Shown here: in pieces, positions 8,655 through 16,129 of the stretch | How positions within the stretch are numbered: the first letter of the stretch is position 1 | How the letters are laid out: the number at the start of each line of letters is the position of its first letter | From: Leadbettera azotonutricia ZAS-9 | GTDB lineage: Bacteria; Spirochaetota; Spirochaetia; Treponematales; Breznakiellaceae | DNA length: 64,000 nt | Assembly (NCBI RefSeq): GCF_000214355.1 | Contig: NC_015577.1 | Coordinates: 310,001 to 374,000 of the forward strand | Reading direction: 5' to 3' | Position numbers and translations under genes: made by a program | The notes under the pieces: model-generated | Told to the model about the DNA's origin: nothing | Seen by the model: only the letters and a program-made list of their open reading frames with translations | The model's database searches: none

Positions 8655-8680
8655 AAGGGTTTTTCAGATTAAGCTCTATA

Positions 8681-8720
8681 GGCGGGAAAAAACCGCCAAT
8701 TAAAAACGGGAAAAGCCCGG
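8681..8720 (-). terminator. Putative cheB terminator (two small hairpins)
   Basis: Read on the minus strand, CGGG/CCCG (8719-8707) is followed by five T, and GGCGG/CCGCC (8697-8681) lies just beyond. Both are 35-75 bp after the cheB stop. The stems are short. Confidence 0.45.
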
Positions 8721-8756
8721 CAGCCCTCCGATCTTTTCCTTTGCGGTTAAAAGCCC

Positions 8757-9899
8757 TTACCTTACCGCTTTCGCTATCTCGCAGATCCTGCGGCCCATGT
8801 TCTGGAGCGAAACCTGTTCCATGACATGGCCAAGCTCGTAGGCTACCCGGGGCATGCCGTACACAACCGCAGTGGCCTCGTCCTGGCCTATGGTCATGCC
8901 GCCTTCTTTGTAGATGGTGCCAATCTGGGCAGCGCCGTCGCGGCCCATGCCGGTCATGATCACGCCGAGGGCATGGTTCTGGTAGGCGAGGGCGACCGAG
9001 GCAAAGAGCACGTCCGCAGAAGGCCGGTGGCCCGAAACCTGGGGAGTGCTTGTAAGATGGACAATGCTGCCGGTGGCTTTTTTCTCCACCTCGAGGTGCT
9101 TGTTGCCCTGGGCAATGAGGATGCGGCCAGGCTTAATGGCGTCGCCCTCTTCGGCCTCTTTGACATCGAGGGGGCAGAGCCTGTCGAGGCTCTTGGCAAA
9201 TTCGTTGGTGAACCCCGGGGGCATGTGCTGGACTACCACGATGGGGACGGCGAGGTCTTTGTCAAGGTTGGCAAAGACCACCCGCAGGGCGTCAGGCCCG
9301 CCTGTGGAAATGCCCAGGGCGATGATCTCGGTCTTGCCGGGTTTGCGTATCTGGGCAGGAGGCTTGGCAGGGCCTGCGGCAGGGGTTCCGCTCAGCCCAA
9401 GGAGGGTGGCGATATCGGGCCCCACTCCCACGTGCTCGGGCTTTTTGGTGTATTCGGAAGGCGAAAGCACCTTGCGTCCCTGGCTGCGGCGGAAAGAGCC
9501 GCCATACCCCAGGAGCATGGTTACCAGGGTATCCCTGACAGTGTGAATATCTTCTGAAACCGAGCCCGAAGGCTTCTGGATAAAGTCGCTCGCCCCAAGG
9601 GCAAGGGCTTCCATGGTGATTTCGGCACCCCTGGCAGCAATGGATGAAAGGATGACCACAGGGATCTGGATGTTCCGCTTCTTCCGTTCCTTGAGGAATT
9701 CGATGCCGTTCATTTCGGGCATCTCCAGATCCAGAACGATAACGTCAGGGTTAACCCGGGGTATCTTCTGAAGCGCGAATACACCGTTCATGGCTTTGTC
9801 AGCTATCACCAGGCCCGGCGTGTCTTCCACCATCCTGCCAATGAGATTCCGCATCAACGCAGAGTCGTCAACAATCAAAACCGATACTTCATCAGCCAC
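8757..9899 (-). CDS. cheB: Chemotaxis response regulator protein-glutamate methylesterase CheB
   Basis: CheB removes methyl groups from (and deamidates) chemoreceptors during adaptation. The 380-residue protein has an N-terminal receiver domain with phospho-acceptor D57 (VIVLDLEMPEMNG) and the conserved lysine in FIQKPSG. A linker of about 70 residues follows, then the C-terminal esterase. The catalytic triad is visible as S198 in GISTGGPDAL, H225 in VVQHMPPGF and D321 in MTGMGRDGA. The start is GTG at 9899 behind GAGGAG. It lies 19 bp downstream of cheR, so the two adaptation enzymes are co-expressed. No cheA or cheW adjoins; a candidate receptor lies at 30512-32332. Confidence 0.97.
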   Translation of the reverse strand: MADEVSVLIVDDSALMRNLIGRMVEDTPGLVIADKAMNGVFALQKIPRVNPDVIVLDLEMPEMNGIEFLKERKKRNIQIPVVILSSIAARGAEITMEALALGASDFIQKPSGSVSEDIHTVRDTLVTMLLGYGGSFRRSQGRKVLSPSEYTKKPEHVGVGPDIATLLGLSGTPAAGPAKPPAQIRKPGKTEIIALGISTGGPDALRVVFANLDKDLAVPIVVVQHMPPGFTNEFAKSLDRLCPLDVKEAEEGDAIKPGRILIAQGNKHLEVEKKATGSIVHLTSTPQVSGHRPSADVLFASVALAYQNHALGVIMTGMGRDGAAQIGTIYKEGGMTIGQDEATAVVYGMPRVAYELGHVMEQVSLQNMGRRICEIAKAVR

Positions 9900-9918
9900 A
9901 ATTTTCTCCTCTATTATA

Positions 9919-10740
9919 TTATATGAACTTGCGGTACAGGGTCGCCCACTCAGTTTTCACGAATTCGAATTTGGTGGCCATTCCAAAAAGGGATTCAGAG
10001 TGCCCGATGAAAAGGAAGGACTTGGACGCCATGGAATCCCAGAAACGGTTTATGACATTGGTCTGGGCAGCCTCGTCAAAGTAGATGATGACATTCCTAC
10101 AGAACACAATGTCCAGATTCCTCTGGCCCGAATCGTTTTTGAGGTTATGGTAGTCGAAGCGTATCCTGGACTGGATGTCCGCATGGATCTTGTAGCCCCC
10201 TTCAACCTTGTCAAAGTACTTTTTGAGGTACGCGTCGGGAATTCCCGTGATTCTGGCGTCTGCGTAGAAGCCCTCTTTGGCGGTCATAAGGCACTTTAGG
10301 CTGATATCCGATGCCACAATGTCGAATTTCCACGACGGAGGCAGGATTTCGCTCATCAGCATGGCAATAGTATAGGGCTCTTCGCCCGTGGAACAGCCCG
10401 CGCTCCATATCTTGATGGTAGTATTGCCGCTCCCTTGCTTGATTTTCATCAGCTCGGGCACCACAAAGTGCTCAAGGGCGTCAAAATGGGCCTGGTTGCG
10501 GAAAAACCGGGTAAGGTTCGTGGTGATAGAATCGAGGAAACTCTTAAGCTCTCCCTGATCCTTGGCAATGGTGGCAAAATAGGTCTTTACCGAATCACTA
10601 CCTTTATCGCGTAACCGCTCCCTTAGCCGTGACTCGAGGATGGAGCGGTTGGTAGCGGTAAAATTGATGCCGCTTTCGTTATAAATCAGGGTGCGGTATT
10701 GTTCAAAATCCGCATCGGAAAAGAACACAACATCTGCCAT
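9919..10740 (-). CDS. cheR: Chemotaxis protein methyltransferase CheR
   Basis: CheR transfers methyl groups from S-adenosylmethionine to receptor glutamates. The 273-residue protein has the usual two parts: a helical N-terminal domain (residues 1-75) and the SAM-dependent methyltransferase domain with WSAGCSTGEEPYT near residue 112. Next come VASDIS, the acidic pocket, and CRNVIIYFDE, which is typical of CheR. Length matches E. coli CheR (286). No C-terminal TPR extension is present. It is the first gene of the cheR-cheB pair. A ribosome-binding site is not obvious before the ATG. Confidence 0.96.
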   Translation of the reverse strand: MADVVFFSDADFEQYRTLIYNESGINFTATNRSILESRLRERLRDKGSDSVKTYFATIAKDQGELKSFLDSITTNLTRFFRNQAHFDALEHFVVPELMKIKQGSGNTTIKIWSAGCSTGEEPYTIAMLMSEILPPSWKFDIVASDISLKCLMTAKEGFYADARITGIPDAYLKKYFDKVEGGYKIHADIQSRIRFDYHNLKNDSGQRNLDIVFCRNVIIYFDEAAQTNVINRFWDSMASKSFLFIGHSESLFGMATKFEFVKTEWATLYRKFI

Positions 10741-10824
10741 GCTATAATAGTATGAACTGGAACGCCGCCTGTCAATCCGGCTAAATGAAATTTGGAGAAT
10801 TACAGACGGAAGGCGGGCTGCCGG

Positions 10825-11022
10825 TTATTTGACATCCCGTTCCAGGATGACCACCATTTCCTGGCGCTCTTTGCCGACAAAGCCGGGGAAGTCTCCTGTG
10901 GTGCATGAAATAACCCGCCAGCCCTGTTCGGCATAGGCGTTCAGGGCCATTTCAAGCCTGGCGGGATCGAACTTGCTGGAAAACCATTTGTCCTTTTGGG
11001 TCAGGACTTTGTATTCTTTCAT
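10825..11022 (-). CDS. DUF4177 small protein
   Basis: The product is 65 residues. MKEYKVLTQKD, then a central helix ending in LNAYAEQGWRVISC, then a final strand MVVILERD are the hallmarks of DUF4177, a small alpha/beta domain of unknown function. It overlaps the pssA stop by four bases (ATGA), so it is translationally coupled to phosphatidylserine synthase and is the last gene of the psd-pssA unit. No catalytic residues are known for the family. Confidence 0.75.
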   Translation of the reverse strand: MKEYKVLTQKDKWFSSKFDPARLEMALNAYAEQGWRVISCTTGDFPGFVGKERQEMVVILERDVK

Positions 11023-11831
11023 TCTTCATCCTCGTCGTCGTCTTTTGCATGGGCAAGGCCGAAGCGGGATCTGTGGCGTATAAAATGGGTCAGCAGCATG
11101 GCGAAACCCGAAAGGGCATAAAGGGAAAAAATGATAAAAATGATATTTTGGGGGAACACGATGATGAGTATAGCCAGGACTATTACGAAAACCAAAAGCT
11201 GGACCGCCCTGGGCTTGGAAAGCTCCATGTGCTTGAACGAATAATAGGGTATGTTGGAAACCATAAGGAACGACAGCACCACCATGACTATGGGCATAGC
11301 CTTAAAGAAGGCAGGCATGTTCTGCATGAGCAAGGGGATGGTCCTGAAGTTGAGTCTTGTGTCGGCGGGCCCCAGCAGTTCATAGCTCAGCACAAAAGAG
11401 ATGATCACCCCGGCCGAAGCAGGCGTGGGGAGGCCCTGGAAGTAATTGGCGACTGAACCGCCAGCCGCCTTCACATTGAAGCGGGCAAGGCGCATGGCGC
11501 TGCAGAGCACAAAGAATACCGCAATGGCTACGCCTATCTTCCCCATGGACTGGAGCACCAGCATGTAGATCAACATGGCCGGGGCTATGCCGAAGGAGAC
11601 GAGGTCGCTCAGCGAATCAAGCTGGACGCCGAATTCGCTGGTAGTATGGGTCAGGCGGGCTATCCTGCCGTCGAGTATGTCGCAGAACAGGGAAAGCACC
11701 AGTGCCCAGGCCGCAGGGATAAATTCACCCTTAATGGAGACCATGATGGACAAAAGGCCGAAGGTCATGTTCCCGCAGGTGAAGAGGGAGGGCAGAATGT
11801 AGATGCCTTTTTTCAATTCTTCCTTTTTCAT
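11019..11831 (-). CDS. pssA: CDP-diacylglycerol-serine O-phosphatidyltransferase (phosphatidylserine synthase)
   Basis: This membrane enzyme joins CDP-diacylglycerol and serine to make phosphatidylserine, the substrate of the neighbouring decarboxylase. The 270-residue protein contains the CDP-alcohol phosphotransferase motif DILDGRIARL...GVQLDSLSD (the D-G-AR-G-D-D pattern) near residues 50-75. It also has several membrane segments, the last around residues 225-250. An acidic tail, DDDEDEE, ends the protein. AGGAG stands before the ATG. It overlaps psd upstream and the DUF4177 gene downstream by four bases each, which makes a tightly coupled phosphatidylethanolamine operon. Confidence 0.94.
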   Translation of the reverse strand: MKKEELKKGIYILPSLFTCGNMTFGLLSIMVSIKGEFIPAAWALVLSLFCDILDGRIARLTHTTSEFGVQLDSLSDLVSFGIAPAMLIYMLVLQSMGKIGVAIAVFFVLCSAMRLARFNVKAAGGSVANYFQGLPTPASAGVIISFVLSYELLGPADTRLNFRTIPLLMQNMPAFFKAMPIVMVVLSFLMVSNIPYYSFKHMELSKPRAVQLLVFVIVLAILIIVFPQNIIFIIFSLYALSGFAMLLTHFIRHRSRFGLAHAKDDDEDEE

Positions 11832-12469
11832 TTTAATTCTCCTACTATCGTAATGCCGGCCCGCACCTTGTCTTCGGGCCTGACGCTGATCACCGCTTTT
11901 TTGGGCAGATGAAGATCCACCTGGGAGCTGAACTTTATAAGGCCGATCTTGTCCCCTGCCCTTACCGCATCCCCCGCCTTGACCCAGGAGACGCAGCGCC
12001 TTGCAAGGAAGCCCGCAATCTGCCTCACCGTAAAAACGCCCTTCTCACTATCCACCGTAATAATGTTCTGCTTGTTCTCCGATTGGGCCAGGGGGTTCCA
12101 GGCGGCCAAAAACTTGCCGTCCTTGTGCTCCACGCTGCGTACCGTGCCGCTCAGGGGCGCCCTTTGGAGATGAACGTTAAAGATTGAAAGGAACACCCTG
12201 AGGATTTTTTCATCATCCTTTTCGACTATCTCCATGACTGTCCCGTTGCAGGGCGAAAGAATAGCGCCCGGCGCCTCTGTTATCCTGATTTTGGGATCCC
12301 TGAAGAAGAAGAGGCAAAAGAGCGAAAAAATCACCAGGAGTATGCCGGGGCCCAGGCAGATATACACCGCCAATACCCCAAGCCCTGCCAGGCAGGGCAC
12401 GAGAATGAATGCCAACCCGGCAATAAAAGGGATAAAAATGAAGGGAAACCCTTCTTTAGCTATGGTCAT
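11828..12469 (-). CDS. psd: Phosphatidylserine decarboxylase, short form, with unusual FSSQ processing site
   Basis: This converts phosphatidylserine to phosphatidylethanolamine at the membrane. The 213-residue product is the short (archaeal-type) Psd: N-terminal hydrophobic segments (about 8-55), then FFRDPKR-like FFRDP, SPCNGTV, SIFNVHLQRAPLSG, and a C-terminal hallmark region. Pyruvoyl-dependent Psd enzymes usually self-cleave at Gly-Ser in an FGSRVD-like motif. Here the motif reads KFSSQVD (codons around 11925-11945), so the expected glycine is serine. Ser-Ser cleavage is known in other pyruvoyl enzymes, so function may be kept. GGAGG precedes the ATG, and the start overlaps the upstream membrane-protein gene by 14 bases. 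Confidence 0.9.
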   Translation of the reverse strand: MTIAKEGFPFIFIPFIAGLAFILVPCLAGLGVLAVYICLGPGILLVIFSLFCLFFFRDPKIRITEAPGAILSPCNGTVMEIVEKDDEKILRVFLSIFNVHLQRAPLSGTVRSVEHKDGKFLAAWNPLAQSENKQNIITVDSEKGVFTVRQIAGFLARRCVSWVKAGDAVRAGDKIGLIKFSSQVDLHLPKKAVISVRPEDKVRAGITIVGELK

Positions 12470-13217
12470 GATCTTCCTCCGCAGGGATCTCCGCCGGAAT
12501 TTCCCCGGTCTTTCGAGCCAACACGGTCCTTTTTTCGATTACTTTGATGCTTACATACTCGCCTACGAACAGAAGCCCCATAAGGACATAGGTAACGCCG
12601 CCGTTATAGATACCCCAGACAAGATCAGACTCGAGTATGGCGGTGATCAGGGAAATAATAAAGTCCAGAATGAAGAAAATGCACCAATAAACAGTGCATT
12701 TGCGGCAATAATTTTCAAAATAGGCCTTTTCAAGGTGCTCGTTCAGCTTTTTATCGAAAACATTGATAAAGGAATAGACAATGGTAGGCGGTATGAAGAG
12801 TGATGTCCCAAAAATGGTAAGGTAGACAAGATCGGCCAGGGCAGGGTAAATCTTGAAGATAACCCTCGAAAGCGCCTCGGAATCGATGAAAAAGGTGGTA
12901 GACAGGCACACGATGCCTATGGAAAACAGTATGACAGGGCTTATGAAGATAAAAACCGGGTGCCGTCCGTGATAATTGCTCCGGTTCATAAAGGCGTACG
13001 CCACAGCAAGCACTATGATCAGGATGGAAAGATAGCGAATGGATAATTTAAAAATAACCAGGGCGCTGAAAACCAGCAGCGGATACAGGATGATCAAAGC
13101 TCCAAAAAGGACCCTCATCCGGTTTTTCGCAGCATTGGTCTTCACTGGCTTGTTTTTGTTCAGAATATTAAGTCCTTGGAAAAATTTACCCGGTTTATGG
13201 AAAAATGTCAACTTCAC
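12456..13217 (-). CDS. COG4648-like multi-pass membrane protein
   Basis: The 253-residue protein has about six membrane segments. The C-terminal half (CTVYWCIFFILDFIISLITA, then LWGIYNGGV-like VWGIYNGGVTYVLMGLLFVGEY) resembles COG4648, a membrane family often encoded with acyl carrier or aryl-polyene and lipid genes. Its biochemical role is unknown. It overlaps psd by 14 bases, so a link to envelope lipids is plausible (inference). The start is uncertain: GTG at 13217 lies inside a 16-bp tandem repeat, and ATG at 13118, just before the first membrane segment, is an alternative. Confidence 0.65.
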   Translation of the reverse strand: MKLTFFHKPGKFFQGLNILNKNKPVKTNAAKNRMRVLFGALIILYPLLVFSALVIFKLSIRYLSILIIVLAVAYAFMNRSNYHGRHPVFIFISPVILFSIGIVCLSTTFFIDSEALSRVIFKIYPALADLVYLTIFGTSLFIPPTIVYSFINVFDKKLNEHLEKAYFENYCRKCTVYWCIFFILDFIISLITAILESDLVWGIYNGGVTYVLMGLLFVGEYVSIKVIEKRTVLARKTGEIPAEIPAEEDHDHS

Positions 13218-13241
13218 GGTTGCAACACTTCACGGTTGCAA
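13211..13241. repeat. Tandem 16-bp direct repeat upstream of the lipid operon
   Basis: ACTTCACGGTTGCAA occurs twice, at 13211-13225 and 13227-13241, with a 16-bp period. It lies across the proposed GTG start of the first operon gene. It could be a regulatory binding site or a simple duplication. Confidence 0.7.
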
Positions 13242-13264
13242 TTTCATGGGTGAAAACCAGAAGT

Positions 13265-14020
13265 TCAGCTCATGAACCAGATAGACCACCAGTGGCAAAG
13301 GGCTCCCAAAAGGACAAAAACATGCCAGGTTACATGGGCGCCCCGGTCGGATTTTTTTTGGAACACTCCGGCATTCTCCATTGGCGCAGGTTCCTTTGGG
13401 GTATTGAAGCGGACATTTCTCCGGCGGCCCAGGGCATACCAGACGGTTCCCAGGGTATAAAAGACACCCCCGGCTGCCAGAAGGAGGAGGCTTCTGGGGG
13501 GCAGGGCCCTGGCCAGGGGTATGCACCCCCCTACTATGGCCCAACCCATGAGGAGATAGACCGTGAGTTCCATTTTTTTAAGGGCTTTGCAGCCTACCCC
13601 GTAAAGGACAATTCCCGTTATTGCCAGGGCCCATTCAATTCCGAAGAGGGTCCAGCCCAGGGGACCCCGCAAACCAATGAGGCATAAGGGGGTATAGGTT
13701 CCTGCGATAAACAGGTAGATCGCCTGGTGGTCAAAGACACGGAAGATACGTTTTATCTCGGGACGCTGGTGGGCATGGTACAAGGTGGAAGCCAGGAACA
13801 TGCAGGTCATGGCAGCGGCAAAGATCACATAACTGGTGGTTGCCCGTCCGCCTCCGCCGTTTCCCCCAAGGAAACCCTGGGCCCGGAGAACGAGCAGCAC
13901 CAGCCCCGCCGCCCCCAGAAGGGCCCCAAAACCGTGAAGCAGGGAATTGGCTATTTCTTCTCCCAAAGTTTGGTAGGGAAGGATCTGAGTAAGGGTTTTT
14001 GTATGCTGCCATGTTTTCAT
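13265..14020 (-). CDS. Hemolysin III family (HlyIII/PAQR-like) membrane protein
   Basis: The protein is about 251 residues with seven membrane segments. Conserved HlyIII/PAQR residues are visible: the S-x3-H motif in LASTLYHAHQ, the central DHQAIYLFIAGTYTP, and the C-terminal H-x3-H in GAHVTWHVFVLLGALCHW. In PAQR relatives these bind zinc and support hydrolase activity. Bacterial members affect membrane homeostasis rather than being proven toxins. The frame is open to an ATG at 14098, with a further ATG at 14074. The 14020 start is preferred because it begins shortly before the conserved LGEEIANSLLHG and leaves room for a promoter of the divergent SDR gene, but 14098 has a better ribosome-binding site. 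Confidence 0.85.
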   Translation of the reverse strand: MKTWQHTKTLTQILPYQTLGEEIANSLLHGFGALLGAAGLVLLVLRAQGFLGGNGGGGRATTSYVIFAAAMTCMFLASTLYHAHQRPEIKRIFRVFDHQAIYLFIAGTYTPLCLIGLRGPLGWTLFGIEWALAITGIVLYGVGCKALKKMELTVYLLMGWAIVGGCIPLARALPPRSLLLLAAGGVFYTLGTVWYALGRRRNVRFNTPKEPAPMENAGVFQKKSDRGAHVTWHVFVLLGALCHWWSIWFMS

Positions 14021-14124
14021 ACCAATTAAGACACCGGTACCATCATCCGGTTGCAGTACCGCGACCGAAGGCATTACAATAAAGCAATAATTTATCATAA
14101 GGATACATCCTTTAGGGAGAATGC

Positions 14125-14880
14125 ATGGAAATCGATCTGAAAGGAAAAATAGCCGTAGTGAGCGGCGCCTCGGGTGAGCTGGGCCGGGTAATGGCCTCGA
14201 CTTTGGCGTCCTGCGGAGCGGATATAGCCTTGCTCTACCTGAGAAACGCTGAAAAAGCCAATGAATTGGCTGCCAAAATTAAAACCGGGGGCCGCCGTGT
14301 ACTGCCGGTTCAGGTGGATTTGAAAGATGAAGCATCCGTGCTGGCCATGAAAGACTCTGTTGTCAAAGGCCTGGGCGAACCCGATATCGTGGTGAACGCC
14401 GCAGTAAGCCAGTACAAGTGGGTTGCCATACTGGAACAAAACATTGACGACTTCCAGGATCAGTTCGAGACCTGCGTCAGGCAGAATGTGCTCATGGCAA
14501 AGGCCTTTTTGCCGGCGATGATCGCCAAAGGCCGGGGCCGCTTTATCGGCATCAACTCCGAACGTTCCTATCTCTGTACCGCCAACTCCGGCGCTTATGC
14601 CTCCGCCAAACGCGGCATGGACGGCCTCTACCGGGTACTCGCCAACGAGGTAGGCCCTTCCGGCGTTACCGTAAACCAGGTTGCCCCGGGCTGGACCATC
14701 AGCGACAAAGACCGCGCGAACCACACGGAAATAGCCCCTGAATACAGCGCCAAAATCCCCCTTGCCCGCCGCGGCACGGATCAGGAAATAGCCAACGCCG
14801 TGGCCTTTCTGGCTTCGGATCTGGCTTCGTTTATCACCGGGGTGACCATCCCGGTCTGCGGCGGAGCGGTGATGGTTTAA
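14125..14880 (+). CDS. Short-chain dehydrogenase/reductase, FabG-like
   Basis: This is an NAD(P)-dependent oxidoreductase of 251 residues. Cofactor-binding GASGELGR lies at about residues 14-21, the structural NAAVS motif (variant of NNAG) follows, then the active-site serine in GINSERSY and the catalytic YASAKRG (Tyr-x3-Lys). The C-terminus shows AFLASDLASFITG, typical of FabG-like SDRs. The substrate is unknown; it may be a 3-oxoacyl or sugar-like ketone. AGGGAG stands seven bases before the ATG. It is divergent from the hemolysin III gene and ends 38 bp before the convergent MFS gene. Confidence 0.88.
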   Translation: MEIDLKGKIAVVSGASGELGRVMASTLASCGADIALLYLRNAEKANELAAKIKTGGRRVLPVQVDLKDEASVLAMKDSVVKGLGEPDIVVNAAVSQYKWVAILEQNIDDFQDQFETCVRQNVLMAKAFLPAMIAKGRGRFIGINSERSYLCTANSGAYASAKRGMDGLYRVLANEVGPSGVTVNQVAPGWTISDKDRANHTEIAPEYSAKIPLARRGTDQEIANAVAFLASDLASFITGVTIPVCGGAVMV

Positions 14881-14918
14881 GCCCCTTTCCGTCCTTTATC
14901 ATATGGGCTTTGAGGTTA

Positions 14919-16123
14919 TTAAGTCTTAGCCTTATGGTTAATCCTCTCTGACGTAAAGAGCATTATTGCCACATAGGCCATGAGAAACAGGGGAATGGCA
15001 ATCATATTTGTTCTCGCTGCAATCAGCCCCACCAGGGGCGGCACGAGGGTCAGCCCCAAATAGGCGCTTGCCATTTGGAGGCCTATGACCTTCTGGGAGT
15101 TGGCTGCGCCAAAGCGGGAGGGAGTAAGCTGGAGCATGCTGGGGAAGATGGGCGAACAGCCGAAGCCTATGAGCCACAGGGCGGCGTAGGCCAGGAATCT
15201 TTGGCCCGGCAGTTGAATCTGCACAACTGTTTGCAAAGCGCCCGGCAGGGCGAGCAGCAAGGCTCCCCCTAAAATGATCCAGAGGCCGCCGCGTATGAGA
15301 TCCTTCCCCGAAAACCTGAGGGTGAGGAAACCCGAAAAAAGCGGCCCACGGTGATGCCCAGGTAATAAAGGGCAATGGCGCTTGCGGCATCGGGCTTGGC
15401 AAAGCCCCGGTTTTCCGTGAGGAAGCTCGCGCCCCAAAGGCCCAGGGTGTACTCGGTTGCGCAGTACACAAAAAAGGTGATCATGGCTTCGATCACCCCC
15501 GGTATTTTTACAAGGCCGAAATTCTTCCCCAATTCCGAAACAAAAGAACCTTGAGGTTCGGCTGCCCTGGGCTTGTCCTGTATTTTCCATAAGGGAAGGG
15601 ACACAATAAGCAGCAAACTGACCGCAAATTGTATTACGCTTAAGGCAAGATAAGCCCCCCGCCAGTTACCGGCCTGACTCAAATTCAGGCTGATGATGAA
15701 GGGCCCGATAAAAGCCCCCACTCCCCAAAAGCAGTGGAGCCAGCTCATGTGGCGCGGTGCATAGTGAAGGGCGATATAGTTGTTCAGCGCAGAATCTATG
15801 GCACCTGCGCCGAATCCCAGGGGCAGGGCCATGAGAGTAAACCACCAGACCGAGTGGCTGAATGAAGAACCCAGCAATGCCGCCGCAGTGAGCAATACGC
15901 TTAGGGCAGTAACCTTGCCCGTGCCAAAACGGCCGGTGACCCAGGAACAGCCCAGGCTTGAGATTATCGTACAGACCGATATGGTGATGAAAATAATGCC
16001 GGCAGTTTCAAGCGGCGCGCCCAGTTCAAGGCGTATCACAGGCCAGGCGGTTCCCAAAAGGGAATCGGGCAGTCCAAGGCTGATAAAGGTGATGTAGATG
16101 AGGATTAAAAAGAATGTGGCCAT
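14919..16123 (-). pseudogene. MFS transporter (FHS/fucose permease-like) broken by a one-base frameshift
   Basis: The first frame (16123 down to 15269) encodes the N-terminal two thirds of a 12-helix major facilitator: SLGLPDSLLGTAWP at the start, then GFGAGAIDSALNNYI and LHCFWGVGAFIGP. At about 15335-15340 the minus strand has six T. One extra T would join ITVGRF to FSGFLTLRFSGKDLIRGG and continue the remaining helices to the stop at 14919, giving about 400 residues. Without it the first frame ends after 18 unrelated residues. The homopolymer suggests a sequencing error, phase variation or real inactivation. The substrate is probably a sugar. The 3' end of the hybrid-kinase gene at 16130 is six bases upstream. 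Confidence 0.85.
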
Positions 16124-16129
16124 TTTGAA

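Noticed and set aside
14095-14724. Open frame of 209 codons opposite the SDR gene
   Set aside because: Composition shadow of the SDR gene, which has full catalytic motifs on the plus strand.
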